The translations under genes and the position numbers were made by a program. DNA of 18,620 nt from Comamonadaceae bacterium. Its GTDB lineage: Bacteria > Pseudomonadota > Gammaproteobacteria > Burkholderiales > Burkholderiaceae_C. The number at the start of each line of letters is the position of its first letter. Position 1 is the first letter of the stretch. Under the pieces are notes generated by a model. That model made no database searches. It saw nothing but the letters and a program-made list of their open reading frames with translations, and was not told the DNA's origin. Positions 1-7,014 of the stretch are shown piece by piece. The stretch is taken from assembly GCA_947458415.1 (NCBI GenBank), contig CANGZG010000028.1, positions 1 to 18,620 on the forward strand, read 5' to 3'.

Positions 1-190
1 GTATTCCAGGTCCCCAGTAGATTTTGTATTCACCAATGCCTCTGAACCATTTCACGTTTGACAAATTGCCTTGCTCGATTCGAGCCAATGCCACTTGTAC
101 TTTCAGGGCAGATTGGGTATCGAGTTAGAGAAACCATTCACCAAAAGGGCTTGTACCATCCTCAAGGAGTAGCTCCTTGATAAAAAACAC
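1..190 (-). pseudogene. RelE/ParE-family (HigB/Gp49-like) toxin, 5' fragment with premature stop
   Basis: Read on the minus strand from a GTG at 190-188, the frame gives VFFIKELLLEDGTSPFGEWF, then a TAA stop at 127-125 (codon 22). It then continues open to the window edge with LDTQSALKVQVALARIEQGN, SNVKWFRGIGEYKIYWGPG. This layout (LEDG..P...WF, LD.Q.A.KV..A..R...GN, then GEYKI.WGPG) is that of the phage-derived Gp49-like/HigB 'addiction module killer' branch of RelE/ParE toxins, which are ribosome-dependent mRNA interferases. The recognisable protein both before and after the stop lies in one frame, so a single nonsense change broke it, unless the TAA is a sequencing error. The 3' part, and the antitoxin gene that usually follows the toxin in this family, would lie outside the window. 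There is no Shine-Dalgarno before the GTG. Family assignment rests on remembered motifs. Confidence 0.72.
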
Positions 191-195
191 ACTTG

Positions 196-224
196 AAGGT
201 AACATATATGTAACCATTTGTCAA
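196..224 (-). promoter_or_regulatory. Promoter and palindromic operator of the toxin relic
   Basis: On the minus strand there is a perfect -35 box TTGACA (224-219), a 17-base spacer and a weak -10 box TACCTT (201-196). Transcription would then start at about 189-190, next to the GTG start, so the message would be nearly leaderless. The 18-base near-palindrome GGTTACATATATGTTACC (215-198, one mismatched pair) fills most of the spacer and runs into the -10 box. That is where autoregulated toxin-antitoxin operons typically carry the antitoxin operator. The function is inferred. Confidence 0.45.
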
Positions 225-364
225 TCCCTTAAATAGCCTGTGACGGCTGAAAAGACTAAATGACAACAATGTGCGCAGTATGTGATTCAATGAAATGTTT
301 AAGCGAGATCTGTTCACAGTTTTCAACAAACAAGCGATGCAAACCGACTCGCATTTAAGCTACC

Positions 365-1639
365 TCAATAAGTCTCCAACTGCAACCTGCCCTCTTGCTT
401 CAATCGCTCGGCGACAGCAGTCCAATCCAAACCCGCACCCACGGCAATGTCGTGCAACGCCAGCAACACGCCTTCTTCCATGCTCTTTAAACCGCAGACA
501 TAAAAATGCGTTTGCGGGTCTTGCAGCAAAGTCGCCAGCTCGGTGGACGCGTCGCGCATGGCGTCTTGCACATAGCGCTTTGGCTGTCCGGGTGTGCGTG
601 AAAACGCAAAATGAATGTCAATGAAATCTTTGGGCAGCTTTTGCAACGGGCCGAAATAAGGCAACTCTTGTTGCGTGCGCGCGCCGAAAAAAAGCACCAG
701 CTTGCCGCCTTGAAATTTGCCGCTCGCCTGTATGCGTCTGCGCCACTCGGTCATGCCGCGCATGGGTGCGCTGCCGGTCCCAGTGCAAATCATCACGAGG
801 TGGCTACCGGGGTGGTTGGGCATCAAAAAGCTGCTGCCGAACGGCCCAATCACTTGCACGCTGTCGCCAGTGTTCAAATCGCACAAATAGTTGGATGCCA
901 CGCCTTTCACCGCCTGCCCTTGGTGGTCTTGCACCACACGTTTCACGGTCAACGACAAGTTGTTGTAACCGGGCCGCTCGCCGTTGCGCGGGCTCGCCAC
1001 CGAATACTGTCTTGCATGGTGTGGTTTGCCATTCGCGTCCACACCTGGGGGCACGATGCCAATCGATTGACCTTCCAACACAGGAAACGGCATGCTGCCA
1101 AAGTCCAGCACGATGTGATGGGTTTCGTTGTCAGTGCCCGCCTCGTTCACTTGCAAATTGCCCACCACGGTGGCAGTGATCGGTGACTTGGGACCGTGCA
1201 AATTGGTGTAGGGATGCGCTGCCGACCAAGGTGGCAAGGTCGCCCCCAAAGCAGCCGCATGCACCACAGGTGAACTGACGGCTGCAGTGACCGTCGTGGT
1301 CGCCGTGTTTTCAAACGCCGTGCTGCCAGAGGTTGGTTGGGCAATTGACGCCGCCTGCAAAACATCCACAGATTGCGCCGCAGGCAATTCGTCCCAGGAC
1401 AACTGCTCTGCCAAGCTGTAAGCCTTGCTGCGCAACACCGGCAACCAATGGTCAATCGAGCCCGTGGGGCACGGCGGCACGCAAGCCATGCAGTGGTTGC
1501 ACTTGTCCGGGTCGACCACATAGTTGCGACTGTCGTGCGTGACCGCGCCGACCGGGCAAGTGGCTTCGCAGGTGTTGCAGCGTATGCACACCTCGGGGTC
1601 GATCACATGTTGCTGCAGCAGTTCGGCGGTTTCACTCAT
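365..1639 (-). CDS. boxA: BoxA, reductase component of benzoyl-CoA 2,3-epoxidase
   Basis: BoxA passes electrons from NADPH through FAD and iron-sulfur clusters to the diiron oxygenase BoxB, which epoxidises benzoyl-CoA in the aerobic CoA-dependent benzoate pathway. The 424-residue protein starts with two 4Fe-4S motifs (C18, C21, C24, C28-P and C47, C50, C53, C57-P). An Ala/Thr-rich linker follows (about 95-145), then a ferredoxin-NADP reductase module with the FAD-binding RQYSVAS (210-216), the nucleotide-binding GTGSAP (287-292) and VCG near the C-terminus (381-383). This domain order is diagnostic of BoxA. The gene is last in the operon, 6 bases after the boxB stop. The electron donor is taken from the characterised family. 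I found no clear terminator downstream. Confidence 0.95.
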   Translation of the reverse strand: MSETAELLQQHVIDPEVCIRCNTCEATCPVGAVTHDSRNYVVDPDKCNHCMACVPPCPTGSIDHWLPVLRSKAYSLAEQLSWDELPAAQSVDVLQAASIAQPTSGSTAFENTATTTVTAAVSSPVVHAAALGATLPPWSAAHPYTNLHGPKSPITATVVGNLQVNEAGTDNETHHIVLDFGSMPFPVLEGQSIGIVPPGVDANGKPHHARQYSVASPRNGERPGYNNLSLTVKRVVQDHQGQAVKGVASNYLCDLNTGDSVQVIGPFGSSFLMPNHPGSHLVMICTGTGSAPMRGMTEWRRRIQASGKFQGGKLVLFFGARTQQELPYFGPLQKLPKDFIDIHFAFSRTPGQPKRYVQDAMRDASTELATLLQDPQTHFYVCGLKSMEEGVLLALHDIAVGAGLDWTAVAERLKQEGRLQLETY

Positions 1640-1645
1640 GGCAAT

Positions 1646-3073
1646 TTAGTTAAAACGCACATACTCGAAATCCACCGGCTGGCGGTTGATTCCGATGGCA
1701 GGTGGCGCGATCCAGTTGGCGAATTTGCCAGGCTCTGCGACACGACCCATCAAGCTTTGCACAAACGCGCGGTCTTCTGCGGTGGGCAACCATTCAGCCA
1801 CCTTGGCGCTCCACTCACTCTCTGACACCACGCGGCCATCGGGCGACACCTTGGCGCCCGACAAGGCACCGATGTTGCGGTGAAAAGCTTTGTGCGGCAC
1901 GCTCAAACGGTGTGGCAAGCCAGCTTTTTCAATCACGCGGTTCCAACGATCCACACCACCCACCGAGTCTTTGATGTAGTCGTCGCGCAGCACTTCGTTC
2001 AGCGCGTTCAACATCGGCACTTCTTTTTCTTGCAACTGACCGTTGACCACGTTCAACACCTTGTAGGTTTGGCCGCGCAACACATGGTCATCGTCGCGTT
2101 TGCTTTCTTCATAGCGACCTTTGATGCCCGTCGAATAAAACGTGGCGGCGTTGCTCGACTCGTCCGCACCAAACAAATCGATGGTCACGCTGAAGTGGAA
2201 ATTCAAATAGCGTTGGATCGTGGGCAGATCGATCACGCCGGCCGCACGCAACTTGCCCACGTCATCGGTCTTGAGTTCGTTCATGGCGGCACAAGTGCGC
2301 TGAATCACGCGGCTGATGCCGGACTCGCCGACAAACATGTGGTGCGCTTCTTCGGTCAGCATGAACTTGGTGGTGCGTGCCAACGGATCAAAACTGCTTT
2401 CCGCCAAGGCACACAACTGGAACTTGCCGTCGCGGTCGGTGAAATACGTGAACATGAAAAAGCTCAACCAATCGGGTGTCTCTTCGTTGAAGGCTTGCAA
2501 GATGCGCGGGTTGTCTTCTTGGCCACTGCGGCGCTCAAGCAAGGCTTCGGCTTCTTCGCGGCCATCGCGACCGAAATGCTTGTGCAGCAAATACACCATG
2601 GCCCACAAATGGCGGCCTTCTTCCACATTGATTTGAAACAAATTACGCAAGTCGTACATGCTCGGCGCGGTCAAACCCAAGTGACGCTGTTGTTCGACAG
2701 ACGCGGGCTCGGTGTCGCCTTGGGTGACGATGATGCGGCGCAAATTTGCGCGGTGCTCACCGGGCACGTCCTGCCATGCTTTTTCGCCTTTGTGGTCGCC
2801 GAAATGGATCTTGCGATCGGCTTCGCCTTGGTTCAGGAAAATGCCCCAGCGGTAGTCGCGCATTTTCACGTGACCAAACTGTGCCCAGCCTTGCGGGTCC
2901 ACACTGACAGCGGTGCGCAAATACACTTCGTTGTCAGTTGTGCCTTCGGGGCCCATGTCATCCCACCAGCTGATGAAATTGGGTTGCCATTGTTCAAGTG
3001 CGCGCTGCAAAGTGCGGTCACTGCCCAGGTCGACATTGTTGGGAATTTTTTCGCTGTAGTTGATGGCTGACAT
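1646..3073 (-). CDS. boxB: BoxB, benzoyl-CoA 2,3-epoxidase oxygenase (diiron) subunit
   Basis: BoxB inserts one oxygen atom of O2 into the aromatic ring of benzoyl-CoA to give the 2,3-epoxide. With the start at 3073 the protein has 475 residues, beginning MSAINYSEKIPNN and ending in the family's VDFEYVRFN. The six diiron ligands I recall from the Azoarcus evansii structure are present with an offset of two: E122 (in DTEP), E152 and H155 (in VEEGRH), D213, and E242 and H245 (in EEAHH). The start is set by homology and by GGAG six bases upstream of this ATG. An in-frame ATG at 3133 overlaps the boxC stop (TGATG) and would add 20 residues unlike any BoxB I recall, encoded across a palindrome. 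It is probably not the main start. The gene lies between boxC and boxA in one operon. Confidence 0.96.
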   Translation of the reverse strand: MSAINYSEKIPNNVDLGSDRTLQRALEQWQPNFISWWDDMGPEGTTDNEVYLRTAVSVDPQGWAQFGHVKMRDYRWGIFLNQGEADRKIHFGDHKGEKAWQDVPGEHRANLRRIIVTQGDTEPASVEQQRHLGLTAPSMYDLRNLFQINVEEGRHLWAMVYLLHKHFGRDGREEAEALLERRSGQEDNPRILQAFNEETPDWLSFFMFTYFTDRDGKFQLCALAESSFDPLARTTKFMLTEEAHHMFVGESGISRVIQRTCAAMNELKTDDVGKLRAAGVIDLPTIQRYLNFHFSVTIDLFGADESSNAATFYSTGIKGRYEESKRDDDHVLRGQTYKVLNVVNGQLQEKEVPMLNALNEVLRDDYIKDSVGGVDRWNRVIEKAGLPHRLSVPHKAFHRNIGALSGAKVSPDGRVVSESEWSAKVAEWLPTAEDRAFVQSLMGRVAEPGKFANWIAPPAIGINRQPVDFEYVRFN

Positions 3074-3105
3074 GTGAGACTCCAGAGTGTTTAAGTGTGA
3101 ATTAA

Positions 3106-3130
3106 TTAATTGGTGTCTGACCCCAATTAA
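3106..3130. repeat. 25-base REP-like palindrome between boxC and boxB
   Basis: The arms TTAATTGG (3106-3113) and CCAATTAA (3123-3130) flank TGTCTGACC. Overall 11 of 12 base pairs match around a central T at 3118, and the only mismatch is 3114/3122. On the coding strand the core reads GGGGTCAGACACC. From memory, GGGGTCAGACCCC-cored palindromes with AATT-rich arms are dispersed in many proteobacterial genomes and are linked to REP-associated (RAYT) transposases. In the mRNA it would form a hairpin starting three bases after the boxC stop and about 30 bases before the boxB Shine-Dalgarno. No second copy was noticed in the window. Confidence 0.7.
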
Positions 3131-3132
3131 CA

Positions 3133-4800
3133 TCAGACGCGGTTCATGTCAAAAGCAGCTTTCTCGCCTTTGCCATACACCTTCAATGCGCCTTTGTCAC
3201 CGACCGCATTCGGCCGGTTGAAAATCCAGTTTTGCCAAGCCGACAAGCGGCCAAAGATGCGTGTCTCCATGGACTCCTTTTGGCAGAAACGCAAATTGGC
3301 TTCCAAGCCCGTCAACGAGTCGGGCGACATGGACGCACGCTCTTCTATCGCGATGCGAATCTCATCCGCCCAGTCAATGTCGTCGGGTGCTGCCGTGACC
3401 AAACCCAACGCCAAGGCTTGTTCGGCGTTCAGCGGTTTGCCGATCGCTTCTCGCACGGCTTGCATCGGCGCGTCTTCTTCATAAAAACGCCGTTGCAAAC
3501 GTGACTGGTGGTTGACCATCGGGAAGTAACCCAAGTTGAGTTCACTCAAGCACAGGTGCGAGGCATCTTTCGGCTGGTCTGGCAGAGACAACATGTAACA
3601 GCGGTCGGCCGCGAACGCCAATTCAGCCAGCATGCCAGTGAAGCATGTGCCTTGCTCAACCAGCGCAAACAAGGAGCGTGACGACACATCCAAGCGAGCC
3701 AGTGTGCGGCGCAACAAACCAAGGGTTTCTCTCACCAACCAATGGTGCTGGTGTTGGATCAACACCGCGTCCGATTGCAATGCCAATGCCGCATCACCCT
3801 CTGTCTTGAGCAACCAGGTACCGATGTCAAGTTCGTTGGTGCGCAGACTCAATATCGCGTCATCCAATTCACGCGCCATTTGCAATGGGTACCAACGGTC
3901 GCCCGCCGCTTGTATCGCATGCAAGTCATCCGGCACAGGCGATTTGGGTGCAGACACACACACGGTGGCGGTGCGCTTGTCACGGTCAATCGACACTTGC
4001 ACATATTCGTAGTTGATGCCGTTGGCCGTGCTTGTTTTTTTCAATGGATGCAGTGTCACCCCTTCATTGGCAGCCGCCATGCCTGCTCGCTGGCTTTGGG
4101 CGGCCAACTTGGCGGCGCGTTCTGCCACAGTGGCGTTGAATTGCGCGGGTTTGGCAATCGCATCCACCAGTCGCCAATCAAGCGCGCGTTGTCCCCGCAC
4201 ACCTTCCACGCTGGTGCAAAACACATCCGCGTGGTCGTGTCGCACATGCCGCTTGTCGGTGACCCGGGTCAACCCGCCTGTGCCGGGCAGCACGCCCAAG
4301 AGCGGCACCTCTGGCAAGGACACGCTGCTGGAACGGTCATCGACCAACACGATCTCGTCACAGGCCAATGCCAACTCATAGCCACCGCCTGCACACGCAC
4401 CATTGACCGCCGCCAAAAACTTCAGGCCGCCATGGCGACTGCTGTCCTCGAGACCGTTGCGGGTTTCGTTGGTGAATTTACAAAAATTGACCTTCCAAGC
4501 ATGGGTCGACAAACCCAACATGAAGATGTTGGCGCCCGAGCAAAAAATGCGGTCCTTCAAACTCGTGATCACCACGGTTTTGACTTGCGGGTGTTCAAAA
4601 CGCAAACGTTGAACCGCGTCATTGAGTTCAATGTCCACCCCCAAATCGTAAGAGTTGAGTTTGAGTTTGTAACCGGGCATGATGCCGCCGTCTTCTTGGA
4701 TGTTCAGAGACAAGGTGGCGATTTCACCGTCCACCTGAAATGACCAGTGGCGGTAAAGGTCTGGCTGTGTTTGGTAATTCACTTGCAGGGATGTGCTCAT
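3133..4800 (-). CDS. boxC: BoxC, 2,3-epoxybenzoyl-CoA dihydrolase (benzoyl-CoA-dihydrodiol lyase)
   Basis: BoxC hydrolytically opens the 2,3-epoxide of benzoyl-CoA, giving 3,4-dehydroadipyl-CoA semialdehyde and formate. The 555-residue length fits the family. BoxC is a long crotonase-fold protein, and the N-terminal half shows the enoyl-CoA hydratase/isomerase signatures: FCSGAN (86-91), GACAGGGYELALACD (134-148) with E142, and LPEVPLLGVLPGTGG (162-176) with E164. These are the oxyanion-hole region and the two acidic positions expected in the active site. The C-terminal half is a diverged crotonase-like domain ending in FDMNRV. The gene starts 28 bases after boxR ends, with only a purine-rich AGAAAGA as a possible weak ribosome binding site. 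Its TGA overlaps an alternative boxB ATG. Confidence 0.95.
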   Translation of the reverse strand: MSTSLQVNYQTQPDLYRHWSFQVDGEIATLSLNIQEDGGIMPGYKLKLNSYDLGVDIELNDAVQRLRFEHPQVKTVVITSLKDRIFCSGANIFMLGLSTHAWKVNFCKFTNETRNGLEDSSRHGGLKFLAAVNGACAGGGYELALACDEIVLVDDRSSSVSLPEVPLLGVLPGTGGLTRVTDKRHVRHDHADVFCTSVEGVRGQRALDWRLVDAIAKPAQFNATVAERAAKLAAQSQRAGMAAANEGVTLHPLKKTSTANGINYEYVQVSIDRDKRTATVCVSAPKSPVPDDLHAIQAAGDRWYPLQMARELDDAILSLRTNELDIGTWLLKTEGDAALALQSDAVLIQHQHHWLVRETLGLLRRTLARLDVSSRSLFALVEQGTCFTGMLAELAFAADRCYMLSLPDQPKDASHLCLSELNLGYFPMVNHQSRLQRRFYEEDAPMQAVREAIGKPLNAEQALALGLVTAAPDDIDWADEIRIAIEERASMSPDSLTGLEANLRFCQKESMETRIFGRLSAWQNWIFNRPNAVGDKGALKVYGKGEKAAFDMNRV

Positions 4801-4828
4801 GTCGACGTCTTTCTGTGGGTCAGCGTGC

Positions 4829-5707
4829 TCATGCCAATTTCATGGCGTATTTCAAATCCAGGCTCAATCGCTTGACGGTCTCTTTCAAGCTCATGGCGCT
4901 GGTGTCCACACTTTGGTGGGCTTGCGAATAAATGGGCGTTCTTTCGTCCAAGATGTGCTTGAGGTCTTCCAGCGCCTGGCTGCTGCCAGCCATCGGACGC
5001 ATGTCGCCTTGCGCCATCACGCGGTTCAAATGGTCTTCGGGCTTGGCTTGCAACCAAATGGTCAAGCACTGGGCTTGCAATTTTTCCCATGCCTGCATGT
5101 CCATGGCAATGCCACCGGTGGTGGCGATGATGGCCGGCAACTCGCTGGCCAGTGCGTTTTCGAGGGCGCGCAATTGGTACCGCTGGTAGGCAAGCGGGCC
5201 GTACAAACTGTGTATTTCATTGGTTTTGCAGCCCGCCAGTTTTTCGATGTCGCGGCTCAATTCCACAAAATGCAATTGCAACTCGTTGGCCAAGCGCTGG
5301 CCGATGGTGGTTTTGCCGGCACCACGCAAACCCACCAAGGCAATTTTTCGTTGGTTCAACTTGGCTTTGGCGCTGAGCAACTGCGACAAATAGCCGTGAA
5401 CCACTTTGAGTTCGCTGTCGGTTTTGTCGATGAGCAGTTGCTGGATGGCCTGCAGTTGGGGCTGCTTGAGGTTGAAACTGGACAGCAAATCGGTGATTTC
5501 ACAGTCCAGCGCCTGCGACACCTGCAACAAGATCAGGATGGAGGCGTTGCCCGTGCCCGACTCCAGTGAAGCCAAATGGCGTTCAGAGACTTGGGCGGCC
5601 TGGGCCAATTCCTTGCGGGTCCACTTGCGCTGCTGCCGCCACCAACGCACTTGGTGGCCAATGACTTGTAGCAGAGGCGAATGGGTGGATGAAGTGCTGT
5701 CAAACAT
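4829..5707 (-). CDS. boxR: BoxR, benzoyl-CoA-responsive repressor (HTH plus shikimate-kinase-like domain)
   Basis: BoxR/BzdR proteins repress benzoate-degradation operons and are released by benzoyl-CoA. This 292-residue protein has an XRE-type helix-turn-helix at about residues 15-75 (RKELAQAAQVSERHLASLES). A linker of about 40 residues follows. A shikimate-kinase-like domain (about 120-285) carries a P-loop, VGLRGAGKTT (125-134, K132), and the segment IATTGGIAMD (194-203), which corresponds to shikimate kinase's substrate-binding GG region. In the family this kinase fold binds the CoA thioester rather than phosphorylating shikimate. The gene is first in the boxR-C-B-A unit, so it is probably autoregulated. 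The ATG has no Shine-Dalgarno, and the predicted transcription start lies only about a dozen bases upstream. A true shikimate kinase is unlikely because of the N-terminal HTH. Confidence 0.93.
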   Translation of the reverse strand: MFDSTSSTHSPLLQVIGHQVRWWRQQRKWTRKELAQAAQVSERHLASLESGTGNASILILLQVSQALDCEITDLLSSFNLKQPQLQAIQQLLIDKTDSELKVVHGYLSQLLSAKAKLNQRKIALVGLRGAGKTTIGQRLANELQLHFVELSRDIEKLAGCKTNEIHSLYGPLAYQRYQLRALENALASELPAIIATTGGIAMDMQAWEKLQAQCLTIWLQAKPEDHLNRVMAQGDMRPMAGSSQALEDLKHILDERTPIYSQAHQSVDTSAMSLKETVKRLSLDLKYAMKLA

Positions 5708-5710
5708 AAG

Positions 5711-5783
5711 TGCAGTTTATTACATATTTTATATTTCTACCAGTATGCACTCAACCTAAACTGCAATAAATTGCACTATTGCA
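5711..5783. promoter_or_regulatory. Array of five TGCA tetramers, candidate BoxR operator
   Basis: TGCA occurs at 5711, 5746, 5762, 5772 and 5780 within 73 bases upstream of boxR. The copies at 5762 and 5772 are separated by exactly 6 bases (ATAAAT), and those at 5772 and 5780 by 4. BzdR and BoxR of Azoarcus are reported to bind direct TGCA repeats, with a 6-base separation in known operators. The copy at 5746 overlaps the predicted boxR -35 region, and the copy at 5711 sits four bases from the boxR start codon. Occupancy could therefore block boxR transcription. Binding is inferred, not shown. Confidence 0.6.
5726..5754 (-). promoter_or_regulatory. Predicted promoter of boxRCBA
   Basis: On the minus strand the -35 is TTGAGT (5754-5749), the spacer is 17 bases, and the -10 is TAAAAT (5731-5726), within an AT-rich stretch. 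The expected transcription start is near 5719, about 11 bases before the boxR ATG and with no Shine-Dalgarno. The message would be nearly leaderless at its first gene. A TGCA tetramer spans 5746-5749 beside the -35 box. Confidence 0.5.
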
Positions 5784-5843
5784 CGAAATTGAATGGTTTT
5801 TAATTGTTTTTGAAACAAACACGGTTTTTTAGAATGATTTGTA

Positions 5844-5872
5844 TTGAACCAGGTTTACAAACTAGTTATTAT
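5844..5872 (+). promoter_or_regulatory. Predicted sigma70-type promoter of the pil operon
   Basis: TTGAAC (5844-5849), a 17-base spacer and TATTAT (5867-5872) form a good sigma70-like promoter pointing to pilS. Transcription would start near 5879, and GGAGAG (5894-5899) lies five bases before the pilS ATG at 5905. It is back-to-back with the boxR promoter, with the centres roughly 115 bases apart, so the TGCA array lies between the two transcription units. Confidence 0.6.
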
Positions 5873-5904
5873 TTGTAACCCATTCATCAATTCGGAGAGC
5901 TTTC

Positions 5905-6531
5905 ATGGCATTTCACGCGGCCAATACCCATTTACCCAATACCAAATATTTAAAAGCAAAGCAAAAGGGCTACAGCATCGTGGAGTTATCGATCGCGCTG
6001 GCCATCATTTCCATCATTTTGGTGACCGCACTGGTTGGGGTTCAGCGGATTCTTCGGTCAAACAATGTCAACGAAGACTTGAGGAATCTGAATTTGTTGG
6101 CATCCAAAATCACGGTCATGTTGACAAATGTGCAGAACACAGCCGGTATCACCCAAGCCAATCTTGTCAATCTCAGGGCTTTTGAAGGTTTCGACGTCGC
6201 AGGTAACGTCGTCACCAATGCATTTGGCGGCAACATCACCATTGCACCAAACACTGTGGCACTTGGCACGGTCCCTGCCAATGGTGGTTTGATGCTCTAC
6301 AGCACCGGCATTCCCCCGGAAGTCTGCAGTGACTACATCACAGGCTTGTCCCCCATTTCCAGCCATATTTCAGCCACCAACGCGGCAACCCCTGCCGTGG
6401 CAGGCGCGGCATATGCCAGCGTGGTCAAAACCAATCTTCAAGCCATCACAATCGCCAACCTCGCCACCGCTTGTACAGCCGCCGCAGGCGCGACCATCAC
6501 GGTAGCCGCGCTGATTGGCAGCGGAAGTTGA
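5905..6531 (+). CDS. pilS: Type IVb major prepilin, PilS-like
   Basis: This is the probable main subunit of the thin pilus. The 208-residue protein has a 22-residue positively charged leader ending KQKG, then YSIVELSIALAIISIILVTA. It shows the prepilin peptidase cleavage site (G22), glutamate at mature position +5, and a hydrophobic N-terminal helix (about 23-45). The long leader and non-Phe first residue fit class IVb pilins rather than class IVa. Two cysteines, C141 and C190, are placed to close the C-terminal disulfide loop (D-region). The body is rich in Ala, Thr and Gly. The start is set by GGAGAG five bases upstream and a promoter at 5844-5872. In R64 the pilS gene lies late in the operon, but here it is first. 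Its peptidase is not in the window. Confidence 0.82.
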   Translation: MAFHAANTHLPNTKYLKAKQKGYSIVELSIALAIISIILVTALVGVQRILRSNNVNEDLRNLNLLASKITVMLTNVQNTAGITQANLVNLRAFEGFDVAGNVVTNAFGGNITIAPNTVALGTVPANGGLMLYSTGIPPEVCSDYITGLSPISSHISATNAATPAVAGAAYASVVKTNLQAITIANLATACTAAAGATITVAALIGSGS

Positions 6532-6558
6532 TGCCAAGCGCATTGTTGAGTCGCTGAC

Positions 6559-7005
6559 ATGCGCAAGTTTTGGCCCTGTGCAGGCATGTTGCTTTGGCTG
6601 GCAAGCTTTTCGGCATGGTCACAAGCACCCATCACAGAATCGGACATGGAGTGGCGCAAGTCACCCCGTCCGGCCATTGAGCGCTCAGAACGCAAACACA
6701 CGCCGATCACCTTGCCGGACAGCCCAAGCGACACGGTCACACCCATTTGGACCATTGAGTCCAACGATGTGACTTTGTCCAACACCCTGTCACGCTGGAG
6801 CCGACAAGAAAAATGGCAGCTGATGTGGGAGGCAGACCGCGACTTCCCTGTGCTTGCCACGGTCTACCTCAAGGGCAGTTTTCAGTCTGCCATATTGGCT
6901 GTGATGCAGTCACTGTCTGACAGCGACTACCCGCTGCAAGCCATCCTCAACCCCAATACGCGCGTGGTTCGCATCGTCAGGTACATGCAAACACCGAACG
7001 GCTGA
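6559..7005 (+). CDS. pilL: TcpQ/PilL-like pilus assembly protein, short form
   Basis: This is a small secreted protein of 148 residues. The N-terminus has a signal peptide, with a hydrophobic run up to SAWSQA and probable cleavage near residue 23. The C-terminal half (about 75-145) contains WSRQEKWQLMWEADRDFPV, a GSFQSAI motif and a PLQAILNPNTRVVRI segment. This resembles the TcpQ domain found at the C-terminus of R64 PilL and in Vibrio TcpQ, where it helps place or stabilise the outer-membrane secretin. It fits as the partner of the secretin lipoprotein encoded 9 bases downstream. Compared with R64 PilL it lacks a long N-terminal part. The symbol is by analogy only. Confidence 0.65.
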   Translation: MRKFWPCAGMLLWLASFSAWSQAPITESDMEWRKSPRPAIERSERKHTPITLPDSPSDTVTPIWTIESNDVTLSNTLSRWSRQEKWQLMWEADRDFPVLATVYLKGSFQSAILAVMQSLSDSDYPLQAILNPNTRVVRIVRYMQTPNG

Positions 7006-7014
7006 CGGATTGCC

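Noticed and set aside
162..180. Perfect inverted repeat TCAAGGAG-TAG-CTCCTTGA as a terminator for the box operon
   Set aside because: The A-run lies on the side that would give U residues before, not after, the hairpin for minus-strand RNA, and plus-strand RNA has A residues after it. It also encodes the conserved KELLLE part of the toxin frame, so it is probably coincidental.
236..249. Short stem AGCC/GGCT downstream of boxA as a terminator
   Set aside because: Only four pairs and no solid T-run on the minus strand. Another weak stem near 334-353 has the same problem.
295..624. Plus-strand frame of 109 codons overlapping the boxA 3' end
   Set aside because: Composition is Pro/Arg-rich as in a shadow frame, it has no Shine-Dalgarno, and most of it is antisense to boxA.
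1880..3070. Long plus-strand open frame (396 codons) opposite boxB, and similar ones opposite boxC (3742-4743), boxR (4793-5569) and pilV (minus, 14776-15657)
   Set aside because: They lie wholly antisense to well-recognised genes, show no family motifs, and are explained by the codon bias of the real genes.
4829..5707. Annotating boxR as shikimate kinase (aroK)
   Set aside because: The N-terminal XRE helix-turn-helix, the first position in a box operon and the TGCA sites fit the BoxR/BzdR regulator instead.
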